A stretch of 64,000 bases of DNA, from the NCBI GenBank assembly GCA_964017155.1, contig OZ024858.1, positions 25,604,687-25,668,686 of the forward strand. The letters run 5' to 3'. Source of the DNA: Oasisia sp. SBJ-2009 (lineage: Eukaryota > Annelida > Polychaeta > Sabellida > Siboglinidae). Shown here in pieces: positions 1-17,870 of the stretch (positions are counted from its first letter, which is position 1; every line of letters starts with the position of its first letter). The position numbers were made by a program, and so were the translations under genes. The notes under the pieces are model-generated. The model saw only the letters and a program-made list of their open reading frames with translations, made no database searches and had not been told where the DNA came from.

Positions 1-144
1 TTGGATGTAATCTAAATTGATTCCGCTAGCAAAGGTTGTGGTATTGCGAAATAGAAGAAGTCGACGAAATCGACGAAATCGACTAAGTACAAGAAACCAA
101 CATGAAATCCACGAAAACGACTAAGTCCTACGAGAAATGTGTAC

Positions 145-266
145 GTTATTACATTATCAGGCGAAAGTTATTACATTATCAGGCAAGAGGAGTTTATTAC
201 ATTATCGGTTGAAAATTATTACATTATCGGGTAGTTATTACATTACCGGGCGATTATTACATTATC
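145..266. repeat. short irregular tandem repeat, TTATTACATTATC core
   Basis: Five to six copies of a core reading TTATTACATTATCGG or TCAGG are separated by 2-15 variable bases. It is a local minisatellite in non-genic DNA. Between 1 and about 1350 I see no coding potential and no other recognisable element, only AT-rich sequence. Confidence 0.6.
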
Positions 267-1499
267 GGTTGTAACATACCGTATCAAAATATATTTCATT
301 TGAAGACAACTGTCGAAGTTTGACATACATGGGGAAATGTTAATTTGAGGCCCTGAAATCCTTATATGTCGTTTACAAATACTGTGTTACAACAACTTAA
401 AGTCTGACTGGTTCAATGTTGAATGCGGTCTTAAACTGGTATGTGTTCGATCTCTATCATGTTCAATGTACATAAACGATTTATCAACTGAATTGAAGTG
501 CACATATATACGTACCGGTTGCATGACAGGCTCACAACTTAGGCAGTCAAATTACGCCCAACTTCCTTGGTGTCATCTAGCTAGGTCCGCTGTTTAGGAG
601 GGTTGCACGCCAGACACCCGGACCGCGCCCGACTAGGTGATTAATGCAAGAATAACTGATAAACGGATTTGTGCGTTTTCAGAGCAATTCTTCCCAGGAT
701 TCAATTCAGCACATATGTCCATCATGGAAATTCACCTACTACAGAAGCAATTAGCACAGTAGTAATCAGCCATAGCTAGGGGACAGCATGGCTTATAGAA
801 TAGATGTAAATATTGGTTATGTTTTATATCTATGATTATTGGTGGGATTTAGAGTTTAACGAAGTCAATTATTTATAATAGTTCAACAAAACTGCATTAT
901 TTGTGCGTGATCGTGATTTACTGACTGCTTCCAACACAAATAATGCGTATGGTTAGTCATTAAATGCAACGTACACAGACATAACAAAATATGTAACAAA
1001 GACGCTTGTTTACATATATGCATTATGACTCATTAATGAGTTCGTTTACTCCATTGGGTGATTTTCCACTGCTTCAGTTTCAATATGTACATGCAGGCAT
1101 AATTGTTATAATAATAATATGTGTATAATGGTAAAGATGATATTGCATTACAGTTTGAAAATACTATATACTAAGTAATTGTAAAGTACATGGTACAATT
1201 TTCTAAATTATTTAGATAATTTTGTAAATAAAAACTACAACATTAGAATTTGAATTTAAATAATAATAATAAAATAATTAAATAAATAAGGTGTTTATCT
1301 ATTGACAAATACATCACGCTGGCGAATATATATATATATATATATTACACATTTTACTATATGTAATGTCATGCATAAAGTACAATACAGACAGTAATAC
1401 AGACTTTCATCAACAAAGGCCTGCGCAGAATCTTACACGTGAAATTGTCAGACAATGTATCCAACACTACACTCTGAAAATGAACCAAACAACTATCCA

Positions 1500-1768
1500 T
1501 AGAAAATTAAATAAAGAAGAGAAAATGGAGGTGGATAGGACACTCACTCGGGAAATCGCAAGAAATCATCACCAGTCAAGCCACCACATGGAGCTCCCCA
1601 GGAAATAAAAGAGGCGAAGAGGTAGGCCACGAAACACCTGGCAGAGACACTGACAGCGAAACAAGAGGTGGCTTACACCAGGAGAGAGATGAAGAGGATG
1701 GCCATGGACAGAAAACAGTGGCGGTCTTTGGTCGATGGCCTATGCGCCCAGCGAGCAAACAGGCATAA
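1500..1768 (+). pseudogene. LINE ORF2 C-terminal relic
   Basis: Three overlapping frames together read like the far C-terminus of a non-LTR retrotransposon polyprotein. A stretch giving KWRWIGHSLGKS is followed in another frame by RRRGRPRNTWQRH, and then by AMDRKQWRSLVDGLCAQRA with RHK and a stop near 1768. The order and spacing fit the usual KRxRGRPxxTW...WRxLVxGLC tail. At least two frameshifts and an internal stop show it is dead. No reverse-transcriptase core is visible upstream, so this is a 5'-truncated copy, the common outcome of LINE insertion. Confidence 0.7.
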
Positions 1769-2569
1769 GTAAGTATCATTCTGAATAATGTATAATATAT
1801 ATATATATCATGGAGTTTTGTTGACATGGAAATTACATTTGACATTTCTATTGTCGTAAAAATCACGCTGGAGAATTTATACATTAGACGCATTAGTACT
1901 GACATGAATCGTATTTTTAATAAAGACATGCTTTCTCTCTCAGAATTACTTGACAACAGCGTCTATTTGATATATCTTGTTAACAGAAATATAGCCATAT
2001 TACAGGAATAATGTCACCTTAAATTGATTATACTTTTTAACTTGTTTTTGTAGATATGTTTGTTATGACTATTACTCCTGAGAGTTCTTTGTCAAACTAG
2101 GTTTGCTCCAATCCAAAAATGTTGATGTAACGTTTTATTATACAGTCTACATGGCTACTTAGTAGTGCATATAAACTTTGCTACTACAATGTTTATTCTC
2201 AATAAATGAAGATTTAAATAATTTTAGATTGATGGATGACATGTATTTTAAAACTTAAACAGCTGAAGTGCTCATACATATATAGGAGGTACCGATGATC
2301 TCTTAAAACACGAAAACTCTAGGCCAATATAATCCATGAACTATCTTGGTCATTAGTAGGCCGAGGCCCCTACTACAGTGCTAAGTGACATCTGGCTGGA
2401 ATTGGGGCTGCGTTTAATTTGACAACCTTTGACCGTTGCAGAAGAAAGTCAAGAATCTAGTAACACATATATGCATATAGTGATAGCAGATGCAGCTTGC
2501 CAAAGAGTATCTGTGGGATGACCATGTTAAACACGGAACTGTAATCTACGAACAGGATGCATGCATATA

Positions 2570-2950
2570 TGTAATCTACGAACAGGATGGGTGCATAAAT
2601 GGTCGGAGTCTCCAAGTGCTGCATCACAAAGTGCATTGGTGACAGATTTTAGATGCGTAAGGACTGTCAGTCGCTCCAACACCTTCACCACCACTGACGT
2701 CAGAGCCACGAGGCAGTAGTCGTTCAGCGATTTTACCGTGGTCTTCGTCTGTACAGGAATTATGGTCGCTGCCTTAAAACACAGAGAAACAATGTGGACC
2801 AGCTGCCTTCCTGCTGCACTGCTGCTTGAATAGCTTTCTAACCTCGTGCTCTTGCGCATTGAAGGGAGGGGGGAGTGACACAGCAGGGTCGGGCAGGCTG
2901 ACCGATATGTGCGTCGATTGGGTACAAACAAATATTCTGTCATAACTTTC
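2570..2950 (-). pseudogene. LINE reverse transcriptase fragment (CR1/Rex-like)
   Basis: The minus strand encodes FKAATIIPVQTKTTVKSLND followed by YCLVALTSVVVKVLERL, the conserved PVPKK...LNDYRPVALTSVVMKxxERL segment at the start of the reverse-transcriptase domain of CR1/Rex-type elements. The catalytic YxDD region is missing and the part after THLKSVTNA diverges, so only the fingers region survives. It abuts a different LINE relic on the opposite strand at about 2953. Confidence 0.8.
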
Positions 2951-2952
2951 AT

Positions 2953-3560
2953 ACATAACAGGGCATGTCGATTCTTCCTAGGTGTGGGTAAATATACCCC
3001 ATCAGCAGCAGTACGGTGTGAAATGGGATGGAAAATACCGTTTCACTAACAATGGCTATTGATCAGTTACAAAGCTCTCGTGTCGTTTAATTAATATGAA
3101 TACATCTAGAGTGATAACACAAGTATTTCTATAGATGATGCAAATGGCCGCAAGTGGAATAAGAAATTGGTGGTATGGTGTATACCGTTGTTTTAATAAT
3201 CTAAATATGCATGATGTTATTAATGCAAGATGTCATATTGTTGTCAGGAACGTAAAACAACACATCAATGTTTATCTGTCAGAAGAAAATTGCTATTATC
3301 AATACAGAAGCTACTCGATTCAAATTACGAACTAACAAACAGTTCAAAACCAATTGTATAACTGGGCACTATGGCAAACAAATTATGAATATAAGTAATT
3401 GGTCAGCACTTGCAAAATGTCGATGTAGTATCGTATCAATGTGATTTGAAACTGGGCGTTTTGAACGCAGTGTGAATTCCATTGCCTCGTCTATAAAATG
3501 ATAACTGTCAACAGCTGCATGTACGAAACACTCACGTATGGTTCGGTAAGAAAAACACTG
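2953..3560 (+). pseudogene. LINE ORF2 C-terminal relic, second family
   Basis: The plus strand reads NRACRFFLGVGKYTPSAAV and then EMGW, a segment common after the RT domain in many invertebrate LINEs. Further on, a second frame gives WSALAKCRCSIVSM and then FETGRFERS, matching the (R/S)ALAKFRCGxxPxRLETGRYE block. Stops and frameshifts interrupt both. A short ORF between them (from 3135) belongs to the same relic. It is opposite in strand to its left neighbour, so these are two separate insertions. Confidence 0.7.
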
Positions 3561-4097
3561 ATTCCATGGTACTATAATTTGACCAACTTGTATAATTATA
3601 GTACCATGGTCCAATACTGACGATCCAATATAAGAGTGCAATTAGTCCAATTTTAAGTACTAGTTACTTTAACTGGATCTATTTCAATTTTTCAATTTTT
3701 CCTAAATCACTCTGAAATTATTGCAGTTTCATATGTGTAATTGTGCAGCACGTTAAAGAGCATTAATATGTATCGAATGCTACCATAAATGATTTGTTAT
3801 CCTTATCAGGATGGACAATATTTAACATAATCTTTAGGTGGTCCAATTTCCGTGCCCTTACCCTAGCCGCTATATAGGCCTAGACTATAGGATATACATT
3901 ATTATATACATACATAGTTTGCTTGGATGTCGGATGGCTTCATCCAGTGCAAAATCGTGGCTATACACAGTTTTTGAAATTAAATATTACCTTAGGATAC
4001 CTTAGGATGGTTCTGATCATAGGATTCTGTCTTCCTCTGTGATCAGCTCTATTTTTCATAATCTATTAATATAAGATCGCGTGTTGCGGTTCTATTG

Positions 4098-5560
4098 TTA
4101 GTTATTCTTACGGTGTTTCAAAGTCATACACAATATCCTGGTATACCAGAATTTGTCTAGTCGTGTTTTGAATGATTCTAGGGATTCAGCTGTTACCACT
4201 GTATCAGGGAGACTATTCCATGGTTCGGTAATTCGAATTGGAAATACATTTTTCTTAGGTTTAGTTTGGCTCTTTGTGAATAATGTTAGAGAATGTCCTC
4301 TGTTTCCTATTCTTTGTGATATTTCATTGTTTCTCAAAATAGTTGGTACAGATTCATGGTCATAAATGTTGTGTATTATTTTCTAGATTTCTATCATGTC
4401 TCCTCTAAATCTTCGATATGCTAATGTAGGTAGTTTAATTAATTTATGTCTTTTTATATATGATAGGTCCCTCATACATGGTAATTCTTTAGTGGACCTT
4501 CTCTGAATGTTTTCCAAGACAATTTTGTGTTATTTATCTTATATGGGTGCCATATTGCCATGGCGCAGTCTAGGTGGGTTCTAACCATTGTTTTGCAGAA
4601 TGGCAAACATGTATTTTATCTAGAAATTGGAAGGTTCTTTTAATTATGTTGGTACTTTTAGTTGCCTTATTTACCACTTGGATTATATGTTCGTGAAATG
4701 TAAATTTGGAGTCAAAGGTTACCCCTAGGTATTTTTTTATCATGTGTGTCTATTGTTTTTGTAACATCATTCGTTGTCGTATAATATTTATTTTCACCTA
4801 TGTTATTTTTTCCAATTTCCACATGTTTACCATTGTCTGGGTGAAGTATCCAATTTTCACTCATTTTTTATGACGGATATATCCTGTTTTAGTATACTTT
4901 GGTCATTCCTATTCTTTATGGGTTGAAATATTTTGATGTCATCAGCAAATAGAAATGTGTTGGGTTGAGTTAGGTCTGGTAAATCATTTATGTACAAGAC
5001 AAAGAGTAGAGATCCTAGGGCTGATCCCTGTGGTATTCCAGATGTTATGTCATGCCAATTTGATTATTTACCATTTACTTTTGTCTTCTGTTTAAGATGA
5101 ATACCTCTATTCAATTTATTATTTCTTTACTAATGTTTATACTTAATTTACTTATTAGTCTTTTTATGTGGTACAGTGTCGAAGGCCTTTTTGAAGTCCA
5201 TGTATATAATATATGTGTGGTGTCCCCTGTCTATTTCATAATATTAGTATTAGTTGTAAAACGTTGATCTGCTAGAAATAAAACCATACTGTTTTGGACT
5301 GAACATACCATTTTCTTTCATGTAACTGGTAATGTAATTTCTGATTTTTTTTTCATGTATTTGCAGACTAAGATTGTTAGACTTATTGAACGGTAATTAC
5401 TGGCTAATATTTTATTTTCATTTTTGTAAATTGCTAATATCTTTGCATCCTTCCAGTCATCAGGAATACAAAATGTTTTTAGTGATGTTTCAAATATTTT
5501 ACACAGAGGGTAACAAATTACATCTGACAGCTCCATTAGTAGCCTAGGCCCTAGTGCTTA
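4098..5560 (-). pseudogene. LINE reverse transcriptase relic, most motifs present
   Basis: On the minus strand, in 5' to 3' order: NYRSISLTILVCKYMKK (about 5360-5415), MDFKKAFDTV (5171-5202), SGIPQGSALGSLLF with YINDLP (about 4979-5040), FADDIKIF (about 4927-4955, the catalytic Y/F-x-D-D box) and a C-terminal domain with ITEPWNSLPDTVVTAESLES and FKTRLDKFW (about 4155-4260). This is the standard RT motif series plus the post-RT domain of a CR1/L2/Jockey-type LINE. Several frame breaks separate the blocks, so it is not active. It is the best preserved LINE in the left third of the window. Confidence 0.85.
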
Positions 5561-5699
5561 TTTCGTCAGGACCAGGTGATTTACTAATGTTAAGTTCTTT
5601 TAAAATTTATAATATTGTATTTTCAGTGATATTTAATTTATCCATTTATGTTTTGTTGTTTACTGTGGGCATAGTTGGCTGATCTGTATTGCATATTAA

Positions 5700-7380
5700 A
5701 TAATCATGTGACATGTTGAGACGCTCGCCCACATGAATGTCACCACACCGTCTTTCGTGGCCATATTACTAGTGCACTAAGACGCAATAAGTGTAAAACG
5801 TTAATATACCTGGGAATGGTTGAAAGAGCGCAATGAATTATGAAATGTAGCCAACAATGGGGTAGGTCAGGATTCTACACTAGTACCGAATTCATGCCAA
5901 ACATGGCACAGTGCACTAATACATAGCATGGTCATGGTGCACAGACACACTTGTCACTGTCACTTGTCGATCGGTCGTGTATTTCTAAAAGTAAAACGTT
6001 CCACATATTGAAAATAGAAGTTTGGGATCTATTTAACCTAAATGCATACTGCTGACCTTTGTATACTATATGCGACGACAGAATTTCTGATAAGGTTTTG
6101 GCACTCTGTGCGATCTTGTAAACTGAAAATTGTCAACAGCGACGCTCCCGCTGAAGGTTTATACCGTGTGTGAAACGGAAATAGTTTCCTCAATAATACG
6201 GCTGCGTCTTTTTAATTCTTCGCACAGCGAGCAAAAAGACGTATGCTGCTGACAAATGGTCGGGTGGACGTATTTTTGAATCCCAGCCACACTTAAATAT
6301 TATTTTTGATCATGATAAGCTTTCTTTTGAAAAAGCAAACAACTGTTGGTATGACATTTAGTATATGTGACGAAAATCAGGTTGTAATCATACCCCAAAG
6401 CTTTAAAGTTGCATTCTGACTTCCGCCATGTTTAAAATAAAATTTTCCATTAAACCAGCATTCCCCGTACACTATATATTGTTTTCCTCAACTACCTATC
6501 AACTTATTTTCACATAATATGCCATTTTAAGATCAAAAGGAGCAAAACACGAAAAAATGTCCTGGCGAGCTTCGCCAGTTAGAATTCACTGATTGGTTTA
6601 GACCTCGACGAACGGAATCTCTAAAACCATTACATTAATAGGAACAATAAATCCAGTTCTCCATATGGAAACTAGATTATGTAGCAAATTGTAATACAAT
6701 AACTTCAAAATTAAGAATGTTATTAGCATTTCAAAATCATGACAAATATTTACTGCAGACGTGAAGTGCAAAAACCGGGAAATTTATCCGAAGTTGAATG
6801 AACTGAGACCACACGTTGAAATTTGGCAAATTACAAGTTTATATATATATATATATATAATTACGTTAAGCTTATTAATAACCAAATCACAAATCACCTT
6901 TGACATAAGGGCATTTTTTTAAATTATTTATGTACCAGACAAAGAGTTATTATCTTGTCATATTTGGATTTCAGCCACACGTTAATAGTAAGTTTGAATC
7001 TGATAAACTTTCTTTTGGAGAAACCATGAACAAATATAACTAAGGAGTAAACAACCCCAAACCGTGGGTTTGGGGTTGTTTTTTTTAACTTTGAAACTAT
7101 CACATCAATAAAAAGAAGTTCAAAATCCAGTTTTTTTGTTTAACTTTGAAAAAGTTCAAAATCCAGTTTGTTTGTTTAACTTTGAAAAAGTTCAAAATCC
7201 AGTTTTTTTGTTTAACTTTGAAACTATCACATCAATAAAAAGAAGTTCAAAATCCAGTTTTCCACATAGGAACTAGGTTTTACAGCGATGTGTAGCTTGA
7301 TATCTTAAAATAATTTCAGAAAGTTATTAACCTTCCAAAATCATAAAAAGGCAAGTATGGTAGTCATAAGTGCAAACAAA
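5700..7380. repeat. non-genic DNA with an internal diverged duplication
   Basis: No gene is visible. Two related blocks are recognisable, about 6290-6790 and 6955-7380: both contain a GATAA(A/G)CTTTCTTTTG segment, then a CCAGTT(C/T)TCCA...GGAACTAG-like segment and a TTTCAAAATCAT-like or TTCCAAAATCAT-like segment in the same order. The second block also carries a tandem repeat around 7100-7262 in which GTTCAAAATCCAGTTTTTTT and a TTTAACTTTGAAA motif recur three to four times. This may be two copies of an unknown interspersed repeat. Confidence 0.45.
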
Positions 7381-7809
7381 TATAACTGGTCCTTTATTCA
7401 AGCAACCATAACTTTAAAGCTAATTGGAATTTGGCACTGTAATTGTGCATGTAGTCATCTATACAGGTGCATATGTGAGTGAAATTTCACCCAGGGACCT
7501 CTGGTTGAGTTGGCGCAGTAGCAAGTCATCAGGCTCAGAACTTCTCTAACCATTTTACTTTCCTGGTACTTACCAGTACTTCCAAATGGACACTACATCC
7601 ATTTTAGGAAGCTTTCAGTCATGCTGCAGTTAATGCACAAAGACTGTTCATACAAAAATATCCACCAATGTCTATAATCAGGTTTTATATAATTAACACT
7701 GCAGCACATGATTTGACCCAGGTTCTCTAAGTCCGATGCTTTTGACAGAAATCTAACTCTATGAATAAGCACACTGGTCCATTGCTGCAATACTACCAAT
7801 ACTACCAAT

Positions 7810-8780
7810 ACTACCCAGATGTAGGTAGTCGGAAGATTAGTTCTTATTAATAATTTTACTACTAGACCCATATATCGGGTTTTAAGAGAGGGGAGTGATC
7901 AGTCTCGCTATATATGCCTATAAATTTGTTTTACGAACTGCAAACGTATGAGGACATTTTCTATGCTGACCCCCTCAGGCCGTGGGGTGGTCAGCGTCCC
8001 CCTTGTCCCCCACTGATCGACGCCCATGCTGTGCCTGTGTAGAACTTCCCAATCTAATCCAATCCCAAACCGCGAGAAAAAAAACTATATCAGTCGGTGC
8101 AGGGTTAGGCCCAAAAATCAGTTTTGGCGACCTGACTAATCGAACATTTTGGCAAAGAAATTTGTCATCACTCAAATGGGAATATGTTACACAAAGTCCA
8201 GGAATCCGCCGCTTCTGCCGCAGGCGATAAGCATCAAGCGGGCGAGGGGTGAAAGTGCAACACAAATTTCATCGTTTAAAATGTGCTTGATGGCTAGAGC
8301 CTATTAATAATATCAATACAAGGTTGATAGAGCCCAGCAGCGGCGTACATTTTTCCGGTAGTTATAAACTTTCCGATTGGCCTTTCTGCGTATCCGCGAC
8401 AAATTTAAAATCATCAATGTGCAGCGAAATAACAAAGCATTTTTTGTATAAATGCCACGGGCTGTTCGATGACTCTCCTGTGATGACAACTGTGAAACGT
8501 TGTCTAAAATTTCGTTCAACACATTAAAATAAAACATGCCCCAAAACTTGTTTGCCTCGTGTTAATTTGCGATAAATAACTTTGCTGAACTTCATATCGC
8601 AAGTTTATTGTCTAGGTAGTCCTATGTAGCGGCTTTTAAGAGAGATGAGTGTTGAGTCAGGCTATATGCCTCGCAATTTTTCTGAATTGAAAAGTGGGGG
8701 GGACAATTCCTATGCTGTCCCCCACCCTGAAAAGTGGGGGGACGCGTCCCCCCGTCCCCCACCGATCGACGCCCGTGATG
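7810..8780. mobile_element. C-tract repeat element, copy A
   Basis: About 1 kb that is closely matched at 17.97-19.12 kb. Shared landmarks in order: GGTAGTCGGAAG near 7823, AAGAGAGGGGAGTGATCAGT near 7882, a C-tract block ending CCCCCACTGATCGACGCCC near 8005-8024, a segment beginning CATTTTGGCAAAGAAATTTG, a TTTTTCCGGTAGT...GATTGGCCTTTCTGCG block near 8349, then GTCCTATGTAGCGGCTTTTA and a second, longer G/C-tract block near 8695-8770. No coding capacity. I infer a non-autonomous transposable element; the superfamily is not clear. Confidence 0.6.
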
Positions 8781-8998
8781 GCAAAACTACAAGATATGGG
8801 GCTCTCTTGGGGCAAGGCTCAAGCCGCAGCTAAACACAGGACCCTGTGGATGAACGTTGTTGTACCCTTGTGTCCCACGGGGGGCGAAGAGGATAAGTAA
8901 GTAACAGCTCGGCTGCGGCTTCAAGCAAACAGAGTAAACAAACGACGCGAGCTCACGTTGTTATCAACGACGTTGTCTGAATGACGTTTGCTGCATTA

Positions 8999-9038
8999 TG
9001 ACGTCACGTCAAACATCCAGTTTTGCTATTGGCACGTG
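8999..9038 (+). promoter_or_regulatory. clustered CRE, CCAAT and E-box sites
   Basis: A perfect palindromic TGACGTCA (8999-9006), an inverted CCAAT box (ATTGG at 9028-9032) and an overlapping-adjacent CACGTG E-box (9033-9038) lie within 40 bp, about 720 bp upstream of the first coding exon of the Ly6-like gene. The sites are exact matches to well-known motifs. That they form the promoter of this gene is inference; a non-coding first exon would be needed between here and 9759. A GTGAGT at 9465 could be its donor. Confidence 0.3.
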
Positions 9039-9758
9039 GAGGAACATTTTACGCAGCCATCGTTGTCTTTGTTCGACTTAATGATAATACACTGCAGACC
9101 ATACATGTCATAGACAGCAGATAAAGGTAAGACAACAATAGAGGTGGTCTACATTGCAGGTCGAGCTACGTCCAAACAATTCGCCCTCGACGTGAAAGTG
9201 TTCAACTTGTTCATTTGCCCATATTGCCGCATTCGCTTCAGCGTGCGTGTGTGTGTGCGTGCGTGCGTGTGAGTATTGTATATGGGATCGTAAGAAATTT
9301 GTGTAGATCGTAATTTTCGAGTGATTCAAATTCGAATCGTGTCGCTGATCTTGGGCACATTCGTTCACTCCACGTTGCGCTATGTTGTGTGTTTGTCTAT
9401 GAACAGTCTTCGCGTTATAATTGTGGCGTGGCTGAACATTTCCTACAGACGTCGAGATGGTGCCAGTGAGTAAAGTGAAAAGCACGTTTTAAACAGTACA
9501 ATGTTTGTATAAAAATATACAAATCTTCCTTTGTTCCTGCCTTCTTATACATAGGTGAACGTTTCCTTAGTTATGTTAGAAAAAATCGCAGAGAAACACA
9601 GGCGCAATCACAAAAACCTCTCGTTTGTGTAGTATTACATTTTGAAATGTTAGCAACGGATCGTCTTTTAAACATTCCTCCAGACAAAAGAACTCTTGGT
9701 GATGCCTTGATATCGAATTACTAACAACTGTTGCATTTGTTTAAGGTTCACACTGAAT

Positions 9759-14388
<4,630 letters not shown>

Positions 14389-14725
14389 TAATGAAACTGC
14401 TACCACAACTGGCGATTCCAAACATCAATATCACCAACTCAGACCGGAAGAAGCCTCGTTCTGAAGCAGCTGCTGCGTCATCAAAATTGTCACCGACAAA
14501 TCGAAATCCCACTAGTTATCGATACCACCATCACCATGAGAACTCCTGCGTCTTCGCGCATGGATAGACCCATTCAAAAGAGTATTATACAAATATGTGT
14601 CGTGTCTGATTTATGTATCACCTACGTCTGTGCATAACCTGACATTAGGCCTAGCTATTAGGAATCAATGTTATGTTAAAATAAGCACACAAATGCTTAA
14701 TGGTGGGAACGCTGTACATATATAG

Positions 14726-14876
<151 letters not shown>

Positions 14877-15489
14877 ATACGTTATATATTTCAGATCAGT
14901 TGTGTACATAATATTAGAGTAGATACAATGTTGTAACTGTACGTAATGATTGAACTTTGGACACCAACCCTAAGACCTAGAAGATCGCTGTCGTACTGGC
15001 CACCGTCGTACTGGTAATGAATGCCCACATCTACGTTTGTACATATATTACTGATGTTATATAATGATAATAGCAAATCACGATAACAATCACAGTGGTT
15101 ATAAAATAAATACAGTGGATAAAAAAATATTTAATGTAACTGAATAAAAACTAGCCTACCATGCATTCACAATCATAATTAGTATAAACAAAAGCACAAT
15201 CAAAAGCTGCATAAAACGAGTAGCATTTTAGTATAATAAAAATAATAATTAAATGACTATCAAGTAATTTAAATACAAGAAAATTGGCTTACCAAGTAAT
15301 ACCATCAATTACAGATATATTAATAAATTAATTAATTAATTTAAGGAAAATAACCCTCTGCTGTCTAATCCTGCTCTGACATCGTATCGTCAGTTATTAG
15401 ACTGAACAAATAAATAGTTTCAATCGTAATATAATATACTAACTGTAACTAATAACATTTAAATTAAATTTACACTGTTGAATAATTAT

Positions 15490-16490
15490 ATAGTGTCTAC
15501 TTGTACAAATGTTCCATTTGGCTGACATATATACATACACCTCGGTAAGAGTGACTATTGATTCTTTCATGTACGATTTTTGGAAGAAAGCGTTCTTTAA
15601 TTGTTTTCGGAATTTCATGTCTGGCACAAAGTCGGCAATACTTTGAATTTGTATAATTGAAAGTCATAAAAAGTATTGTTGTTTGGAAGATTGTTTTCCA
15701 TGTTATGAAAACGTTAAGGTGCCCCACTGGTCCTTTTTATCTTATTATAGTATTGTCCTGTGTTTGAAACATGTTTTTAAAAACGATGTGACGTGTCTGT
15801 TTTCTTATCTAAAAATGAATTTTATACATGACAGTTTGTAGATGTCCTCTCTCTCTCTCTACCTTTAGTAGTTGAAAATTCTTAAACAAAGGTGTGATGT
15901 GGAAACTATATTATTTTAGAGTTTGATAAAGTTCGGACTACTTTCTTTTGCAACGTACTTATCATTGATTGATCATTAATACCACAAGCTGTTATTCCAT
16001 AATTTAGGTGTGAAAATAAGAGCGTATTGTATATTAATTTTAAGATGTACAATGGAATATAGTGTCGTAATCTATTTATAATTCCACATATCCGTGACAA
16101 TGTGTTGGTTGTAATTAAGAAGAGAGACCCATGTTAGATTCGAGTCTGTCAGAAAACCAAGAAATTTAAATTGTGTTACATGTTCAATTGCGATACCGTT
16201 TATCTCAATGCTAGGAAGATCGCTACTTTTAATTGTCTTTGTATACTATGAAATATCAAAATCTTTGTTTGCTTACATTGAGTGAAAGCTTGTTCACTGC
16301 TAGCCAGTCCGCTATCTTGGTCAATTATGCATTTATTTTGATTAGATGTTGAGTTAGTTGTATGGTTATTTTAAAAAGATATCAAAGTGCTAAGCACTGG
16401 TGTCGTCTGCATACATAATGGGTGTAAACTGTGTACAGCCCATTGCTAAATTGTTGACATATATTAAGAATAACAGAGGTCATGGAGGGG
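15490..16490 (-). pseudogene. LINE reverse transcriptase relic
   Basis: On the minus strand: PLLFLIYVNNLAMGCTQF, then TPIMYADDTS (about 16399-16425, catalytic YADD box), then FKFLGFLTDSNLTWVS (about 16125-16170), then IINRLRHYIPLYILKLIYNT followed by LLFSHLNYGI (about 16000-16090). This is the RT palm-to-thumb series of a CR1/L2/RTE-type LINE. The first two blocks lie in one frame; stops and shifts follow. Bases 15497-15727 probably hold the degraded C-terminus. Its right end meets a G-rich tract at 16482-16545. Confidence 0.8.
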
Positions 16491-16549
16491 GAGGGAGGCA
16501 GGGAGGGAAGGAGGGGGGAGGCAGGGAGACAGGGAGGCAGTGAGGGAAA

Positions 16550-17327
16550 TATGTTGTGTTCTGTTACAATTTAACGGGCCTTTAATGTATTTAATCAGAT
16601 GACGTCATCCTCGTTCTGAGACGACAACGTGTCTCCGCAGTGATGTTTCATTACACTGGTCACATTTACCAAACTCTGTTGTTTGTTGTTGATTTCCCAG
16701 CTATCGACATAACAATTTGGTAGCATTATAAAAATGTGTATACTTCGTTCACTCAATCCTAATACAAATTCGATCTACAACTATGCTATAATGATGCTGT
16801 TATCATTTTTATAAATGTGGACATTGAGGGCAAGCCCTGTAGAAACAGTGGGCCCACTACCACGTCAACACAACCGCCACTTTTAATAAAAACCGATTCG
16901 CGCCACTTAATTCTAATTTGCATTTTGCGTGACTAATACAAATAGCCATATATATTTTCGCAGTATAATAAGGAGTTTGCAACACTTAACAAACCATGGT
17001 TTTCGGGTATGTCCTCTGGCAGGTTTGTTATCACCAGTAAAACCAATTTCGTCGGAAGAGTGCGAATAATCGACAAACGGTCGGGAGCCCACTTTGGTTG
17101 AGGGGCCCACCTTGTATCACCTTCCCCTATATTTAGCTTTATAACCTTGTTTATAGGCCATAGGGATAGGTGTCTGGTGTCAGGGGCATCGATCCGGCTT
17201 TAAAAGTGGGGGGGGGGGGGGCGGGGGACCAATTTATATATACATAATTATATGTATGCATAATTTATTTTAGATGTCATATAATATATATTATAATATG
17301 TCATATATATATATATTGACATGTATA

Positions 17328-17359
<32 letters not shown>

Positions 17360-17550
17360 GACCTGAAATATACATAACTATTTTTTGTAAATATAAAACA
17401 TAATTCATTGTTGGTCTGGTACTAATTCTAAACAAAAAAAAGCCTTTATGTTATGCTATTTATAATAGTTATGTTGGCAACATATATTTGAAGAGGGGGC
17501 ATGGCCCAACCCAATCACTGAACATTTCAGTAGTAGACTTTGGACCCAAC
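16550..17550. other. non-genic stretch
   Basis: No gene recognised. A G-run (GGGGGGGGGG then GCGGGGG) near 17209-17228 follows a truncated copy of the C-tract element end (CATCGATCCGGCTTTAAAAG), and AT-rich/TA tracts fill 17230-17365. Confidence 0.5.
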
Positions 17551-17554
17551 ACTG

Positions 17555-17790
17555 CTAGCCTGATTCATAGAGTGACAAAATGCAGAGCTTACAGGGGTGC
17601 CTGTGTAGGACTTCCCAATCCCACCTTTTGGCAAAGAAATTTTTCATCACTAAAATGAGATCAAATTACACAAAGTGCAGAAATCCGCATGGTTCCGCAG
17701 CAGGCGATATAAATATCCACCAGGTCGACCAGGCTTCAATCCAAGGGGTGACAAAGCAAACAAAAATTAATGTGCTTGATGGTTAATGCC

Positions 17791-17870
<80 letters not shown>
